From Telluribacter roseus (GTDB taxonomy: Bacteria; Bacteroidota; Bacteroidia; Cytophagales; Spirosomataceae), in assembly GCF_017355915.2 (NCBI RefSeq), contig NZ_JAFEUV020000015.1, forward strand, positions 1-64,000: 64,000 bases of DNA, given 5' to 3'. Of this stretch, positions 51,271-59,839 are shown piece after piece. How positions within the stretch are numbered: position 1 is the first letter of the stretch; each line of letters starts with the position of its first letter. The position numbers were made by a program, and so were the translations under genes. The notes beneath the pieces were generated by a model. The model had not been told where the DNA came from, ran no database searches, and saw only the letters and a program-made list of their open reading frames with translations.

Positions 51271-53013
51271 TTAAATTTTTAACTGCTCCAGTTCTTTCCG
51301 TACAAAATCCATCAGGTCTGTAATGTGCTCTCTGGAGAAGTCAAAAGGTATGCGGGCTGCGGCATAGATCTCCCCAATGGGCGCGGTATAGCCAAGTTTG
51401 AGAGCATCAATGTAGCCCTGTAATCCAGCCTTTGGATCTTCGCGGTAGTTCTTCCAGACACCGATGGCACCCAACTGGGCTATACCATACTCAATGTAGT
51501 AGAAAGGTACCTCGTAGATGTGTAACTGCCGTTGCCACAGGTAGTGGCAGTACTTTTCCAAACCTGACCAATCCGTTACATTATCGCTGAATTGCTTATA
51601 GATCTGTACCCAAGCTTCGGTACGCTGCTGGGGCGTGTGCTCCGGATGCTCATACATCCAGTGCTGAAACTTATCAATGGTAGCCACCCAGGGTAATGTC
51701 TCGATGATAGACTCCAGGTGCTGGATCTTGGCCCGGCGCAGGTCTTCTTCATTGTCGAAGAACTCGTCCCAGTAGTCCATCGTCAGCAGCTCCATGGACA
51801 TAGAGGCCAGTTCGGCTACTTCCGAAGGCGGATGCTTGAATGAGTTGAGTGTCAGGTCGCGCGTCAGGAGCGAGTGTACAGCATGGCCTCCTTCGTGCAG
51901 CAGCGTAATCATGTCGCGCAGGTTAGAGGTAGCATTCATGAATATGAACGGAACCCCTATCTCATCCAGCGGGTAGTTGTAGCCGCCCGGTGCCTTGCCC
52001 TTGCGCGACTCCAGATCCAGGTGCCCCATGGATTTCATGATGCGCAGGCAGTTGCCCAGGAAGGGGTCCAGCTTGGTAAAGCAGCGGATGGTTTTGTCCA
52101 GTAGTTCCTGCCCGCTCTGGAAGGGCTTCAGCGGCGGGCGTCCGTGTATGTCTACTTTGGTATCCCACGGCCGCAGCGGATCTACCTGCAGCGCCTCTTT
52201 ACGCTCTTCAGCCATGTCGTTGAGCAGAGGTACTACCGCTTCGGTAACCGACTCATGAAAATCAAAGCAGTCCTGAGGAGTGTAATCAAAACGACCCAGG
52301 GCCGCAAACATATAGTCGCGGAAGTTGTCGAACCCGGCATTACGAGCGATCTTGTGCCGTAGTTCCACCAGCTTATTCAGCAGGCCGTCCAGCTCATCGT
52401 GCGCCTTGTACCGACGCTCGCTGATAGCCAGCCAGGCTTCTTCGCGTACAGCCCGGTCCGTAGACTGCAGGCGGTCGGCGGCCTTCTGTAACGTCATTTC
52501 CTCATCGTCCAGGGTCACGGTCATGGCACCGGCGATGGCTCCGTACTTACGTTCTTCGGTCTGGATCTGGGTCTGCAGCGGGATATTCTCCTCGCGGAAT
52601 ATCTCGATGGATTTCTTCATCCCCCGTACGGCTACCTCAAATCCCTGATCTTTCAGCTCGGCCAGGTAAGGACTTTCGATAGCTTTCTTGTCCAGCTCGT
52701 TGCTGTAAGCGGCCAGGTGTGGTTGTATATCCGTAATGAAGAATTGCAGGGCCTGCACCAGCTCTTCGTTGGCAGTATCGCAGGTCTGCCGGATGTACCG
52801 CCAGGCAAAGTTCTCAGAAAGGTACGACTCCAGTTCACTGCGGTCGCGGAACCACTGCCTTAGGTCGTCGATGCTATTGATGTCACGATTTTTGAGATTT
52901 TCGTAAAATGGCTGGAGATCATCCCAACTTTTCAGATCAAATTCTTCTCCGATAAAAGCCCGCTGGGGCCGCTGAGGTATCTCTACCGTGTCTTGATGGG
53001 CCATACGTAACAT
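51271..53013 (-). CDS. pepF: Oligoendopeptidase F-type M3 metallopeptidase
   Basis: The 580-residue cytoplasmic protein is an M3 metallopeptidase of the oligoendopeptidase F group, which degrades short peptides. The zinc site is TLLHEGGHAVHSLL (HEGGH near residue 373) with the downstream Glu in PPSEVAELASMSMELL. The N-terminal helical region and the C-terminal YYIEYGIAQLGAIGVWKNY are typical. The start could be ATG 53013 or ATG 53004; I give the longer one. A consensus promoter sits 47 bp upstream. Confidence 0.93.
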   Translation of the reverse strand: MLRMAHQDTVEIPQRPQRAFIGEEFDLKSWDDLQPFYENLKNRDINSIDDLRQWFRDRSELESYLSENFAWRYIRQTCDTANEELVQALQFFITDIQPHLAAYSNELDKKAIESPYLAELKDQGFEVAVRGMKKSIEIFREENIPLQTQIQTEERKYGAIAGAMTVTLDDEEMTLQKAADRLQSTDRAVREEAWLAISERRYKAHDELDGLLNKLVELRHKIARNAGFDNFRDYMFAALGRFDYTPQDCFDFHESVTEAVVPLLNDMAEERKEALQVDPLRPWDTKVDIHGRPPLKPFQSGQELLDKTIRCFTKLDPFLGNCLRIMKSMGHLDLESRKGKAPGGYNYPLDEIGVPFIFMNATSNLRDMITLLHEGGHAVHSLLTRDLTLNSFKHPPSEVAELASMSMELLTMDYWDEFFDNEEDLRRAKIQHLESIIETLPWVATIDKFQHWMYEHPEHTPQQRTEAWVQIYKQFSDNVTDWSGLEKYCHYLWQRQLHIYEVPFYYIEYGIAQLGAIGVWKNYREDPKAGLQGYIDALKLGYTAPIGEIYAAARIPFDFSREHITDLMDFVRKELEQLKI

Positions 53014-53059
53014 ATTACTACAAATAATGAGATTCTATATTATAACGCTGTTAAGGAGT

Positions 53060-53089
53060 CAAAGTTAGGAGAAGCCGTAAAATTAGCAA
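53060..53089 (-). promoter_or_regulatory. Promoter of pepF
   Basis: On the minus strand TTG (53089-53087), a 19-base spacer and TAACTTTG (53067-53060) match the Bacteroidota -33/-7 consensus exactly. Confidence 0.7.
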
Positions 53090-53151
53090 GCCCCTCACCC
53101 AAAAGTAGTCCCTCCGGGGAATAAACCTACTAGCAGCTCCTTCTCATGCAA

Positions 53152-53181
53152 AAAAATCCGGCACGAGTGTACCGGATTTTT
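53152..53181 (-). terminator. Rho-independent terminator after the 53.2-kb lipoprotein gene
   Basis: AAAAATCCGG (53152-53161) and CCGGATTTTT (53172-53181) are perfectly complementary around a ten-base loop. A and T flanks allow action on either strand; the minus-strand gene ends 34 bp away. Confidence 0.8.
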
Positions 53182-53214
53182 AACCAATCAACCTAACCTA
53201 ATCTCATTTATGAA

Positions 53215-53517
53215 TCATTTCTTTTTGTCCAGCTCGGCGGTAGTCTTCGAAGCCGGTGCAGGCTGGGAAGTAGTAGCAGTGCGTGGCTTATATATAGCTC
53301 CCGTGGCAAAATCTACGGGAATACTGATCAATGGGAATAACAGGATATCAGCAACCAGTGCCCCCACTCTCACCTCCCGGCGCGACTCGCCCGGAGCAGG
53401 GCGGCGTTTTTGACTTTCGGTAACTTTTCCACCGAATACGGTGGCACAACTCGTCATGGTACCGGCCAGCATTATCGCAGCCAGTGCTGATACAGATAAT
53501 TTTTTAAGTGATTTCAT
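53215..53517 (-). CDS. Small lipoprotein, YceK-like
   Basis: The 100-residue protein has an SPII signal with lipobox MTSC and lipidation at Cys24. After the Cys comes ATVFGG, then a hydrophobic stretch VGALVADILLFPLISIPVDFATGAIYKP (about 50-77), a pattern seen in YceK-type small lipoproteins, and a polar Lys-rich tail. It is likely an envelope protein of unknown role. The gene follows the 53.55-kb lipoprotein gene by 32 bp on the same strand, and both have TTAGCC directly before the ATG. A terminator follows. Confidence 0.72.
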   Translation of the reverse strand: MKSLKKLSVSALAAIMLAGTMTSCATVFGGKVTESQKRRPAPGESRREVRVGALVADILLFPLISIPVDFATGAIYKPRTATTSQPAPASKTTAELDKKK

Positions 53518-53549
53518 GGCTAAAAATATGAGTAATATAAGTGACGGGA

Positions 53550-53984
53550 TTACTTGGTGGCACCAATGGTGAAGGGTACACCATCTACATCTTCGCCCTT
53601 GAAGGTGAGCTTCTTGCCTTTGATCTGCGCAAACTCCTCGCCCTCGTACGACAGGCTGTAATTGCCATCTCCCTTATCGGCTACCTCTACATCGTCCAGG
53701 CTACCTACCAGAAACTCACTATTACTGCTCTTCATACGGATGTCCAGCGATATTTCCACCTGCGTACTGGTCTGGCGATTCAGGGTTACGGAGCCCTTCA
53801 GGTCTGTCTGGTTGGCCGGCAGTGTTTTGCCGTTGTAGGTAAGTTCAGAGTAGCCATACTGACCAGCTATAGCGGTGGCGGCATCGGGAGCAATGATGTC
53901 CTTATCCTTCTTACAGGATGAAAGAACGCCGGTCATCAGGATGATCAATAGGGGAATGATGCGGAAATAGTTAATGTTTTTCAT
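53550..53984 (-). CDS. Lipoprotein of unknown function
   Basis: The protein (144 residues) has an SPII signal (MKNINYFRIIPLLIILMTG) with lipobox LSSC and lipidation at Cys23, then a charged linker KKDKD and a small beta-rich domain (about 35-144) with alternating strands such as KGSVTLNRQTSTQVEISLDIRM and GNYSLSYEGEEFAQIKGKKLTFKG. It resembles the small calycin/lipocalin-like lipoproteins of Bacteroidota, but I cannot name a family. I start at ATG 53984, because the longer frame adds 54 residues without a signal. It probably shares a transcript with the next lipoprotein gene. Confidence 0.72.
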   Translation of the reverse strand: MKNINYFRIIPLLIILMTGVLSSCKKDKDIIAPDAATAIAGQYGYSELTYNGKTLPANQTDLKGSVTLNRQTSTQVEISLDIRMKSSNSEFLVGSLDDVEVADKGDGNYSLSYEGEEFAQIKGKKLTFKGEDVDGVPFTIGATK

Positions 53985-54352
53985 GGCTAATGGATTTAAA
54001 GCTTTTAAAGAAAGTAAGAGTTTGATTGCCGGTGGATTGCCCTTCCGACGATACAAAGTTGCAGACTGGGCATTCGTAAAGAAACAGCCGGGTACATCAA
54101 CTGGAAAAATGGGTACATGAACTGTTGATTTAAGTATCTGAAACAACCTGCAATATCACTATTCAACAGCTATTCCTTTTTCAGAGCACTATTTATAACT
54201 CGAAGAGGGTCAATAGCGTAGCTTCTCACTTTACCTACGTTTTCTTCCGTTTCATCAGGCTTATCGTTGGGTACCATCAGGGAGGCTATCACCTTTATAG
54301 CGTGAATTACTTCACACCGTAATCTATTAGCCATCATCAATCCATTACACGT

Positions 54353-55339
54353 ATGAAAAGAGTATTTAAGATCACCGGTATCGTGCTGGGCAGCCTGCTG
54401 CTGGTACTGGGATTATGCTTAGTCTATGTGGCGACTACAGGAGTACCTACCTACGAGCAGCCCAACAACATTCCGCAGATTAAAGTAGAGATCACCCCGA
54501 AGCGGGTAGCCCGTGGGGAAGTTATCGCCCAGATCCAGTGCATGGAGTGCCACGCTGATAAAAACAACCGCCTCACCGGAAAACATATGAATGAGGTACC
54601 TGCCGTCTTTGGTACACTGTATTCCAAAAACATTACTCAGGACAAGGAGAAGGGCATCGGTAACTGGACCGACGGCGAGCTGGTGTACTTTCTCCGTACT
54701 GGCATACGCCGTGACGGTACCTATGCGGCTGTCATGCCTCAATTTCCTAACATGGCCGATGAGGATCTGTTGTCGGTGGTGGCGTGGCTGCGTTCAGACC
54801 GCTTCCCGGTGCAGGCAGCCAGTGAGGAGCCTCCGGCTTCGGAGCTAAGCTTGGTATCAAAAATACTGGCCCATACCCTGCTGAAACCACTACCCTACCC
54901 GCAGACTTTCGTTGCCATGCCCGACAGCGCTGATCCCATTGCCCTGGGTAAGTACACCGCCGACGCTGTCGGCGATTGCTACGCCTGCCACTCTGCTAGT
55001 GTACTGGATCTGGATAAGGTACATCCCGAACGGAGTAAGGGATACTATGGAGGGGGGTATGAGATGGTGGGTGAAAATGGAGAGCCCATAGTAACGGCTA
55101 ACCTTACCTTCGACGAAGAAACGGGTATTGCCGGCAAGTACACTAAAGAACAATTTATCAAGGCAGTAAAAATGGGCGTGCGGCCCGATGGCTCCATCAT
55201 TAGGCAACCCATGACTCCTAAGCTGGGACTGACAGACCAGGAAGTGGGCGCTATTTATGAGTACCTGAAAACAGTACCCAAGGTCAAAAACAAAATTGTT
55301 CAGAACAGTACGGAAGCGCAGCTAGCGGAAAATAAATAA
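54353..55339 (+). CDS. Membrane-anchored dihaem cytochrome c
   Basis: The 328-residue protein has an N-terminal hydrophobic anchor or signal (about 6-28) and two class I cytochrome c domains. The haem motifs are CMECH at 63-67 and CYACH at 209-213. Candidate axial methionines are in AAVMPQFPNMADEDL for the first domain and RQPMTPKLGLTDQE for the second. It would carry electrons in the periplasm, perhaps from a dehydrogenase to an oxidase. No oxidase or dehydrogenase gene is adjacent. It converges on the LytS-type kinase gene, 32 bp away. Confidence 0.9.
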   Translation: MKRVFKITGIVLGSLLLVLGLCLVYVATTGVPTYEQPNNIPQIKVEITPKRVARGEVIAQIQCMECHADKNNRLTGKHMNEVPAVFGTLYSKNITQDKEKGIGNWTDGELVYFLRTGIRRDGTYAAVMPQFPNMADEDLLSVVAWLRSDRFPVQAASEEPPASELSLVSKILAHTLLKPLPYPQTFVAMPDSADPIALGKYTADAVGDCYACHSASVLDLDKVHPERSKGYYGGGYEMVGENGEPIVTANLTFDEETGIAGKYTKEQFIKAVKMGVRPDGSIIRQPMTPKLGLTDQEVGAIYEYLKTVPKVKNKIVQNSTEAQLAENK

Positions 55340-55348
55340 AACATACCC

Positions 55349-55399
55349 GTTTTGGGTGACGAGGTACCTGCTCATACCAGCGGGATCGTCACCCGAAAC
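55349..55399. repeat. 13-bp inverted repeat spanning the end of the LytS-type gene
   Basis: GTTTTGGGTGACG (55349-55361) and CGTCACCCGAAAC (55387-55399) are complementary at 12 of 13 positions with a 25-base spacer. The right arm is inside the last codons of the minus-strand kinase gene. It may serve as a shared terminator for the two convergent genes. Confidence 0.5.
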
Positions 55400-56397
55400 T
55401 CCTGACCGTCGTCCTCAACGGTCGGAACGGGCTGACCGAGTATCTGGTACTTGCTCAGGATGTTGGATAAGCCCACACCATTGGAAAGTACCGGGCTGGA
55501 CTTACGCTGCAGGTTATTGCTTACTACCAGGCGTTGCTCGTCAGCAATCAGCGAGATGGTAAGCGGCTGATCGGGCAGCACGATGTTGTGCTTTACGGCA
55601 TTTTCGATCAGTAGTTGCAGCGTCAGCGGCGGGATCTGCCGGTTTTCGGCGCTCGGTGGAATAAGCGTAACGAGCGTAAGCGACTTACCGTGGCGGGTTT
55701 TCAGTAAGTGGTAGTACGACTGAATAAACTCCAGTTCGTTGGTCAGTGGTACCAGGGGCGCTTCGTTGCTCCGCAGCAGATACCGGTACACCGAACTGAG
55801 CTCTTCGGCAAATGCTCCCGCCTGACGGGGATCTTCGTCAATCAGCGAGATAAGTGAATTAAGGCTATTGAACAGAAAGTGGGGGTTGACCTGCTGGCGC
55901 AGCATGTCCAGCTGGACCTGTAACTGGGCTTTGGTGAGCTGGTCGGCCTTCCGGCGTGAGTGCCGCCAGTATTCAAAGTTATGGATACCTTCATAAATGG
56001 CCGTAATGATGGCCACGGCGATAACGCTAATCAGCAACACCAGTCCCAGCCGGAAAGGGTCAGGTTCAAAGCCGGGCAAGTTGACCCATTGATAAAGCAG
56101 AAACAGCAGGCTGTAATGCAGACATGAGCTAACCGAGGCCATAATAAATCCTGGAACAGCCCGCTTGGTATAGTGCTGAAGCGTAACGTACCTGCTCCGG
56201 ACTTCCAGATTAATGAAGCTGATAGTATACCAGTTGCTTAACGAAACTACCACCGCAAGGCCTGTTGCCATCCCGAACGTCGCCCAGCTTTGCCAATAGT
56301 TATCACCTATGATCAGCCAGTTATATATAATGATATAAACAGGCAGCGCAGTAAGTTGTAAGAGCCAGTCGTAGCGGGTAAAAGAGGGTAGTTTCAT
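55372..56397 (-). CDS. LytS-type sensor histidine kinase
   Basis: The 341-residue protein has four membrane segments (about 13-30, 40-60, 83-103 and 117-137) and a His_kinase-type internal region with phospho-acceptor His173 in QQVNPHFLFNSLNSL, then an ATPase domain with LQLLIENAVKHNI and a final GVGLSNI. This is the kinase of LytSR/YehUT-type systems, which signals to a LytTR response regulator. No LytTR gene is next to it; the LytTR protein at 25.1 kb lacks a receiver and is membrane-bound. The cognate regulator is probably elsewhere. Confidence 0.9.
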   Translation of the reverse strand: MKLPSFTRYDWLLQLTALPVYIIIYNWLIIGDNYWQSWATFGMATGLAVVVSLSNWYTISFINLEVRSRYVTLQHYTKRAVPGFIMASVSSCLHYSLLFLLYQWVNLPGFEPDPFRLGLVLLISVIAVAIITAIYEGIHNFEYWRHSRRKADQLTKAQLQVQLDMLRQQVNPHFLFNSLNSLISLIDEDPRQAGAFAEELSSVYRYLLRSNEAPLVPLTNELEFIQSYYHLLKTRHGKSLTLVTLIPPSAENRQIPPLTLQLLIENAVKHNIVLPDQPLTISLIADEQRLVVSNNLQRKSSPVLSNGVGLSNILSKYQILGQPVPTVEDDGQEFRVTIPLV

Positions 56398-56783
56398 GTG
56401 TGGATACCATTCTTAGGATCAGCGGACCAAAATTACACAATTGCAAAATCAAGTCAACATTCTGATGACCAATAAGCTAAGAACAGATGTTCTGTATCAG
56501 CAAAGACTATATGTAACTTCTTCTAACTACCTCCGCCGAAGTTTAATTTTGTCCGATTCCTCCTATGGCTATACGCCATGCACCGGGTACTTAGCCTCCT
56601 CATTGATATATCTGCTGATCATTTACTGCTTTGGGCCTTATTTGTTACCTGCCGCACAGACGACTAAGCCCCGGATGATGCACAGTTCATTCTTAAAATC
56701 TACCGTTTCAGGAATGATGTAGGTACTAAGTTACTATCAGCCCCCTCAACTTTGTACCATCAGTACTTCTACCATCTATAGCC
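56398..56783. other. 386-base gene-free stretch
   Basis: I see no convincing gene on either strand. An open frame from a TTG at 56441 to 56722 has no protein-like character. Near its right end, CAACTTTG at 56747-56754 resembles the -7 boxes found at 61.2 and 62.8 kb and lies 29 bp before the ATG of the next gene. Confidence 0.45.
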
Positions 56784-58043
56784 ATGAAAAACATTACTCA
56801 ACTGTTCCTATGCCTGACGCTTGCCGCGTGTATGGCCTCCTGTAACACCGACCCGGGAGCCGTCGATCCTGATAATCCGGGCGACAATCCCGGCAAACCC
56901 GCTGCCGGCGCCGTTACACCGGTAGGCTCTCCTGAAGGCACCGCTACCACAGCTACCATAGGACCAGCCGGTGGTACCATCGAATCGGCCGACAAGCAAG
57001 TCATAGTCCAGATCCCCGCCGGAGCCCTTGCCACCAGCCAGACCATCTCGGTCCAGCCTATTAGTAATAACTGTCCGGGTGGTACAGGTCGTGCTTTTAG
57101 GCTGACACCACACGGCATTACCTTCACCAAACCCGCTACCATTACCTTCCAGTACAGCGAAACGGATGTAAATGGCTCCAATCCCGCGTTACTGCGTATA
57201 GCCTACCAGAACAGCAAGGGGATCTGGCAGTCACCAGCCGTTAAGAGTTTAGATACCACTGCTCATACCGTAACCGTACAGACTACCCACTTCAGTGACT
57301 GGGGCCTGTTTAAGAAGATGTTCATCTATCCCCAGAACTCCTTCCTCAACCCGGGTGACAATGTTTATCTCAGGGTATTCCAGACTGTAGAAGAAGTCCC
57401 TGTTGAGGAAGATGATTTGATCGTACCACTACCTACACTTATGCCAACGAAATACATTGAAAAGTGGGCTCTACGCGGAGAGGGTACCCTGGCACACCAG
57501 CATAATGACGGTACCTACTACGCTCCCTCCAGGATTCCCGCCACGAATCCGGCCGCGGTTACAGTATTTCTGAATAAATCCACCACAATAGAAGGAAAGC
57601 TATACAAAGACCTGCGACTGATTTCGAACATCTTTGTCGCTCCTGAGGGTATTTCAGTTCAGATCGACGGAGGAGAGTGGAAAACCTATCCCGGTGGTGC
57701 TAATATCAATACTACCCACAATGTTATACTGGGCCAAAACGGCACCGAATACGCCTCATTAGGCTGGAAAGGCGCCCCAACGGGTACCTTCCGCTGGACC
57801 AAAAGCACCGATGTAGCTTTTAACATCGTAAAAGGTGCCCTTATTTATCAGCATCTGTATGGATCAGCCCCTTCGGTAAGTGGGGGATCTTTAAAAGTAG
57901 ATAATTCGGACCCAACCTGGGTGGTAGGTACCTTCACCGTAGAGCCTGCCGGATGGATCGACACAAGTCCTCCGGGCCGTATGGGTACCTCATCCGTTAA
58001 GGGAGTTATCCGAGTGAAGCGGGTGGGGGTAGGAGCCCACTGA
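56784..58043 (+). CDS. Lipoprotein with ZU5-like domain
   Basis: The 419-residue protein has an SPII signal with lipobox MASC and lipidation at Cys20, a Pro/Gly/Asn-rich linker (about 24-45), and a ZU5-like beta-sandwich (about 50-145), shown by ATIGPAGGTIESADKQVIVQIPAGAL and RAFRLTPHGITFTKPATITFQY. The rest (150-419) is beta-rich and unassigned. ZU5 domains in bacteria often mediate surface adhesion or partner binding. The first codons resemble those of the next gene. It starts the run of exported genes at 56.8-63.7 kb. Confidence 0.78.
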   Translation: MKNITQLFLCLTLAACMASCNTDPGAVDPDNPGDNPGKPAAGAVTPVGSPEGTATTATIGPAGGTIESADKQVIVQIPAGALATSQTISVQPISNNCPGGTGRAFRLTPHGITFTKPATITFQYSETDVNGSNPALLRIAYQNSKGIWQSPAVKSLDTTAHTVTVQTTHFSDWGLFKKMFIYPQNSFLNPGDNVYLRVFQTVEEVPVEEDDLIVPLPTLMPTKYIEKWALRGEGTLAHQHNDGTYYAPSRIPATNPAAVTVFLNKSTTIEGKLYKDLRLISNIFVAPEGISVQIDGGEWKTYPGGANINTTHNVILGQNGTEYASLGWKGAPTGTFRWTKSTDVAFNIVKGALIYQHLYGSAPSVSGGSLKVDNSDPTWVVGTFTVEPAGWIDTSPPGRMGTSSVKGVIRVKRVGVGAH

Positions 58044-58089
58044 CATGTCTATATCCTACTACCAACCATTTAACTATACTAATTAGTCC

Positions 58090-58662
58090 ATGAAAAACCT
58101 GACTCAACTACTCCTAAGCCTGGCACTCATGCTGGCCGTTATGCCGGAGGCGCAGGCGCAGGCGCTACGGGCAGGCTACTACGGCGAAACCGTCACCCAC
58201 TACGGCTTAAAAGTAGCCTACGAACTACCCCTCCGCAGCTATGTAAAGGAGAAGAATGGGGCACAGAAAACGTTCCTGTTTGCACCCGGCCTGGCTGCCT
58301 ACCGCCATCCGCACAACCACATCGGGCTGGTGCTTTCCCCAGAGCTCACCTACCGCCGCACAAGCCGGCGCGGGAGAACCTTCGAAGTTGGCCTCGCTCC
58401 CTCCTATTTCCGCTACTTTCTGGAGGGTACCACCTATACGCCCGACGGCCCCGACGACTTCAAACAGGTGCGATGGGCAGGCGGAAACGCCTTTTTACCA
58501 ACAGCCTTCATAGGCATCGGCAAAGACTTATCCGTACGGAAGAATATACCTTTGGCGTGGTATACGCGCTTAAATGTGATGCAGCAGCGCCCCTATAATA
58601 CATCTACGCTCATGCGCTTCAGCCTGGAAGCAGGCGTTACCATTCCCCTACAAAAACAATGA
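58090..58662 (+). CDS. Exported protein, possible outer-membrane beta-barrel
   Basis: The 190-residue protein has a signal peptide (residues 1-23, ending AQAQ). The mature part alternates aromatic and polar residues in strands such as YGLKVAYELPLRSYVKE, NHIGLVLSPELTYRRTS and FEVGLAPSYFRYFLEG, and ends in a strand MRFSLEAGVTIPLQK; the pattern suits a small outer-membrane barrel of about eight strands. I do not recognise the family. Its last base pairs overlap the start of the hydrolase gene (ATGA), so the two are translationally linked. Confidence 0.65.
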   Translation: MKNLTQLLLSLALMLAVMPEAQAQALRAGYYGETVTHYGLKVAYELPLRSYVKEKNGAQKTFLFAPGLAAYRHPHNHIGLVLSPELTYRRTSRRGRTFEVGLAPSYFRYFLEGTTYTPDGPDDFKQVRWAGGNAFLPTAFIGIGKDLSVRKNIPLAWYTRLNVMQQRPYNTSTLMRFSLEAGVTIPLQKQ

Positions 58663-59657
58663 AAACAGTCTACACCTATCTATCACTAATCAGCCTGCTC
58701 ACACTGCTGGCCTGTAGCGACCGCGACCCGCAACCCATTGAGGATAATACCCTTTTCCTGCGGAACAAAGGAGCCGATATGCCCATCTGGGTAAAAGGAG
58801 ACCGGCAGTCCAACAAGATTATCCTGTACGTGCACGGCGGCCCCGGCGACTGCGCGATGTGCTACCGCTACTACCTCAAGGGACTCGAAGCCAACGCTAT
58901 GGTAGCCTACTGGGACCAGCGGGTGGCCGGTGCTTCGTCGGGTAAGGTGGAGGAGAGTACCCTCCGCTATGCTCAATTCAGCGAGGATATGGGCTTTGTC
59001 GTAAAACTTCTGAAAAAGCAGTACCCTGGCTCTGAAATCTATCTGCTGGCCCACAGCTTCGGTGTCGAGCTTTCCTGGCAGTACCTGACTTCGGGCACTA
59101 ACCAGCAGGAAGTGGCAGGGCTGATGGTAGTCAACGGAATGTTCTCCTTCGCCAACTGGCTCATGAGCGTGCATGAGTGGGCACTTAGCGAGGCACAGCG
59201 GCAGGGTAATACCGAAGCCGAAAAGTACCTGATGGATCATCCGGTGACGACCGAAAACGCGGCTACTATAGAGTGGGAGCCCATCTACCGCTGGATGTAC
59301 AAGCTGGGCGGCAACCCCGTATCGCTCTACGATGACGGCAAGTACGTCATCAACTACGCCTTCAACTCACCTAATACGGCCCTGGCTCAGTTTACGCACA
59401 GCAAGGCGTACAGCTACTACGGAAACGTCGAAAGCCGTCGGTTTGAGAAAGGCCCGCTGCTGCGGGACATCCGCATTCCGGTAGCTCTGTTCTGGGGCGT
59501 GAAGGATGGCATAGTACCATTGGCGGTAGGTGAGGCAACCAAACAGGTACTGACCAATGCGCCGGTGACAGAGGTACGTTTCAGCGAATCATGGCACGAG
59601 CCGTTCATTACCGAAACGGCGAAGTTCAACCAGGCGGTCCTGAACTTCGTGCGGTAA
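58659..59657 (+). CDS. Alpha/beta-hydrolase lipoprotein
   Basis: The 332-residue protein has an SPII signal with lipobox LLAC and lipidation at Cys19, then an alpha/beta-hydrolase domain (about 40-332). Visible features are the oxyanion HGGPGD near residue 65, the nucleophile in AHSFG (about 130-134), and the catalytic His in ESWHEPFI near the C-terminus; an Asp in GVKDGIVPL completes a triad. The first Gly of the usual GxSxG is Ala, as in proline-iminopeptidase-like members. It would act as an esterase or peptidase at the envelope. It overlaps the preceding gene by four bases. Confidence 0.85.
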   Translation: MKTVYTYLSLISLLTLLACSDRDPQPIEDNTLFLRNKGADMPIWVKGDRQSNKIILYVHGGPGDCAMCYRYYLKGLEANAMVAYWDQRVAGASSGKVEESTLRYAQFSEDMGFVVKLLKKQYPGSEIYLLAHSFGVELSWQYLTSGTNQQEVAGLMVVNGMFSFANWLMSVHEWALSEAQRQGNTEAEKYLMDHPVTTENAATIEWEPIYRWMYKLGGNPVSLYDDGKYVINYAFNSPNTALAQFTHSKAYSYYGNVESRRFEKGPLLRDIRIPVALFWGVKDGIVPLAVGEATKQVLTNAPVTEVRFSESWHEPFITETAKFNQAVLNFVR

Positions 59658-59780
59658 ATAGCTGAATGACATAACGCATGGCTGGCCCCTGGCAAAGTCA
59701 CCAATGGTCTAAAATAGCGTTTCATCGAGCGTTTCTCCCGCTTCACCGGCTTCACCCATTCCAGTTTGATCAGCGCCCGA

Positions 59781-59788
59781 TACTTTTG
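59781..59788 (+). promoter_or_regulatory. Candidate -7 box of the beta-helix lipoprotein gene
   Basis: TACTTTTG matches TAnnTTTG exactly, 51 bp ahead of ATG 59840. The nearest TTTG upstream (59765-59768) is only 12 bases away, too close for a standard -33 box. Confidence 0.4.
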
Positions 59789-59839
59789 GAAACGATTTAC
59801 TACTTGTCCAACAACTACTAACATCTATTTCCACAAGCC

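Noticed and set aside
53210-53413. Small plus-strand open frame
   Set aside because: It overlaps the minus-strand lipoprotein gene, which has a proper signal and lipobox.
56441-56722. Possible small gene with a TTG start
   Set aside because: Composition is unlike the real proteins of the window, there is no good start or promoter, and no family pattern is visible.
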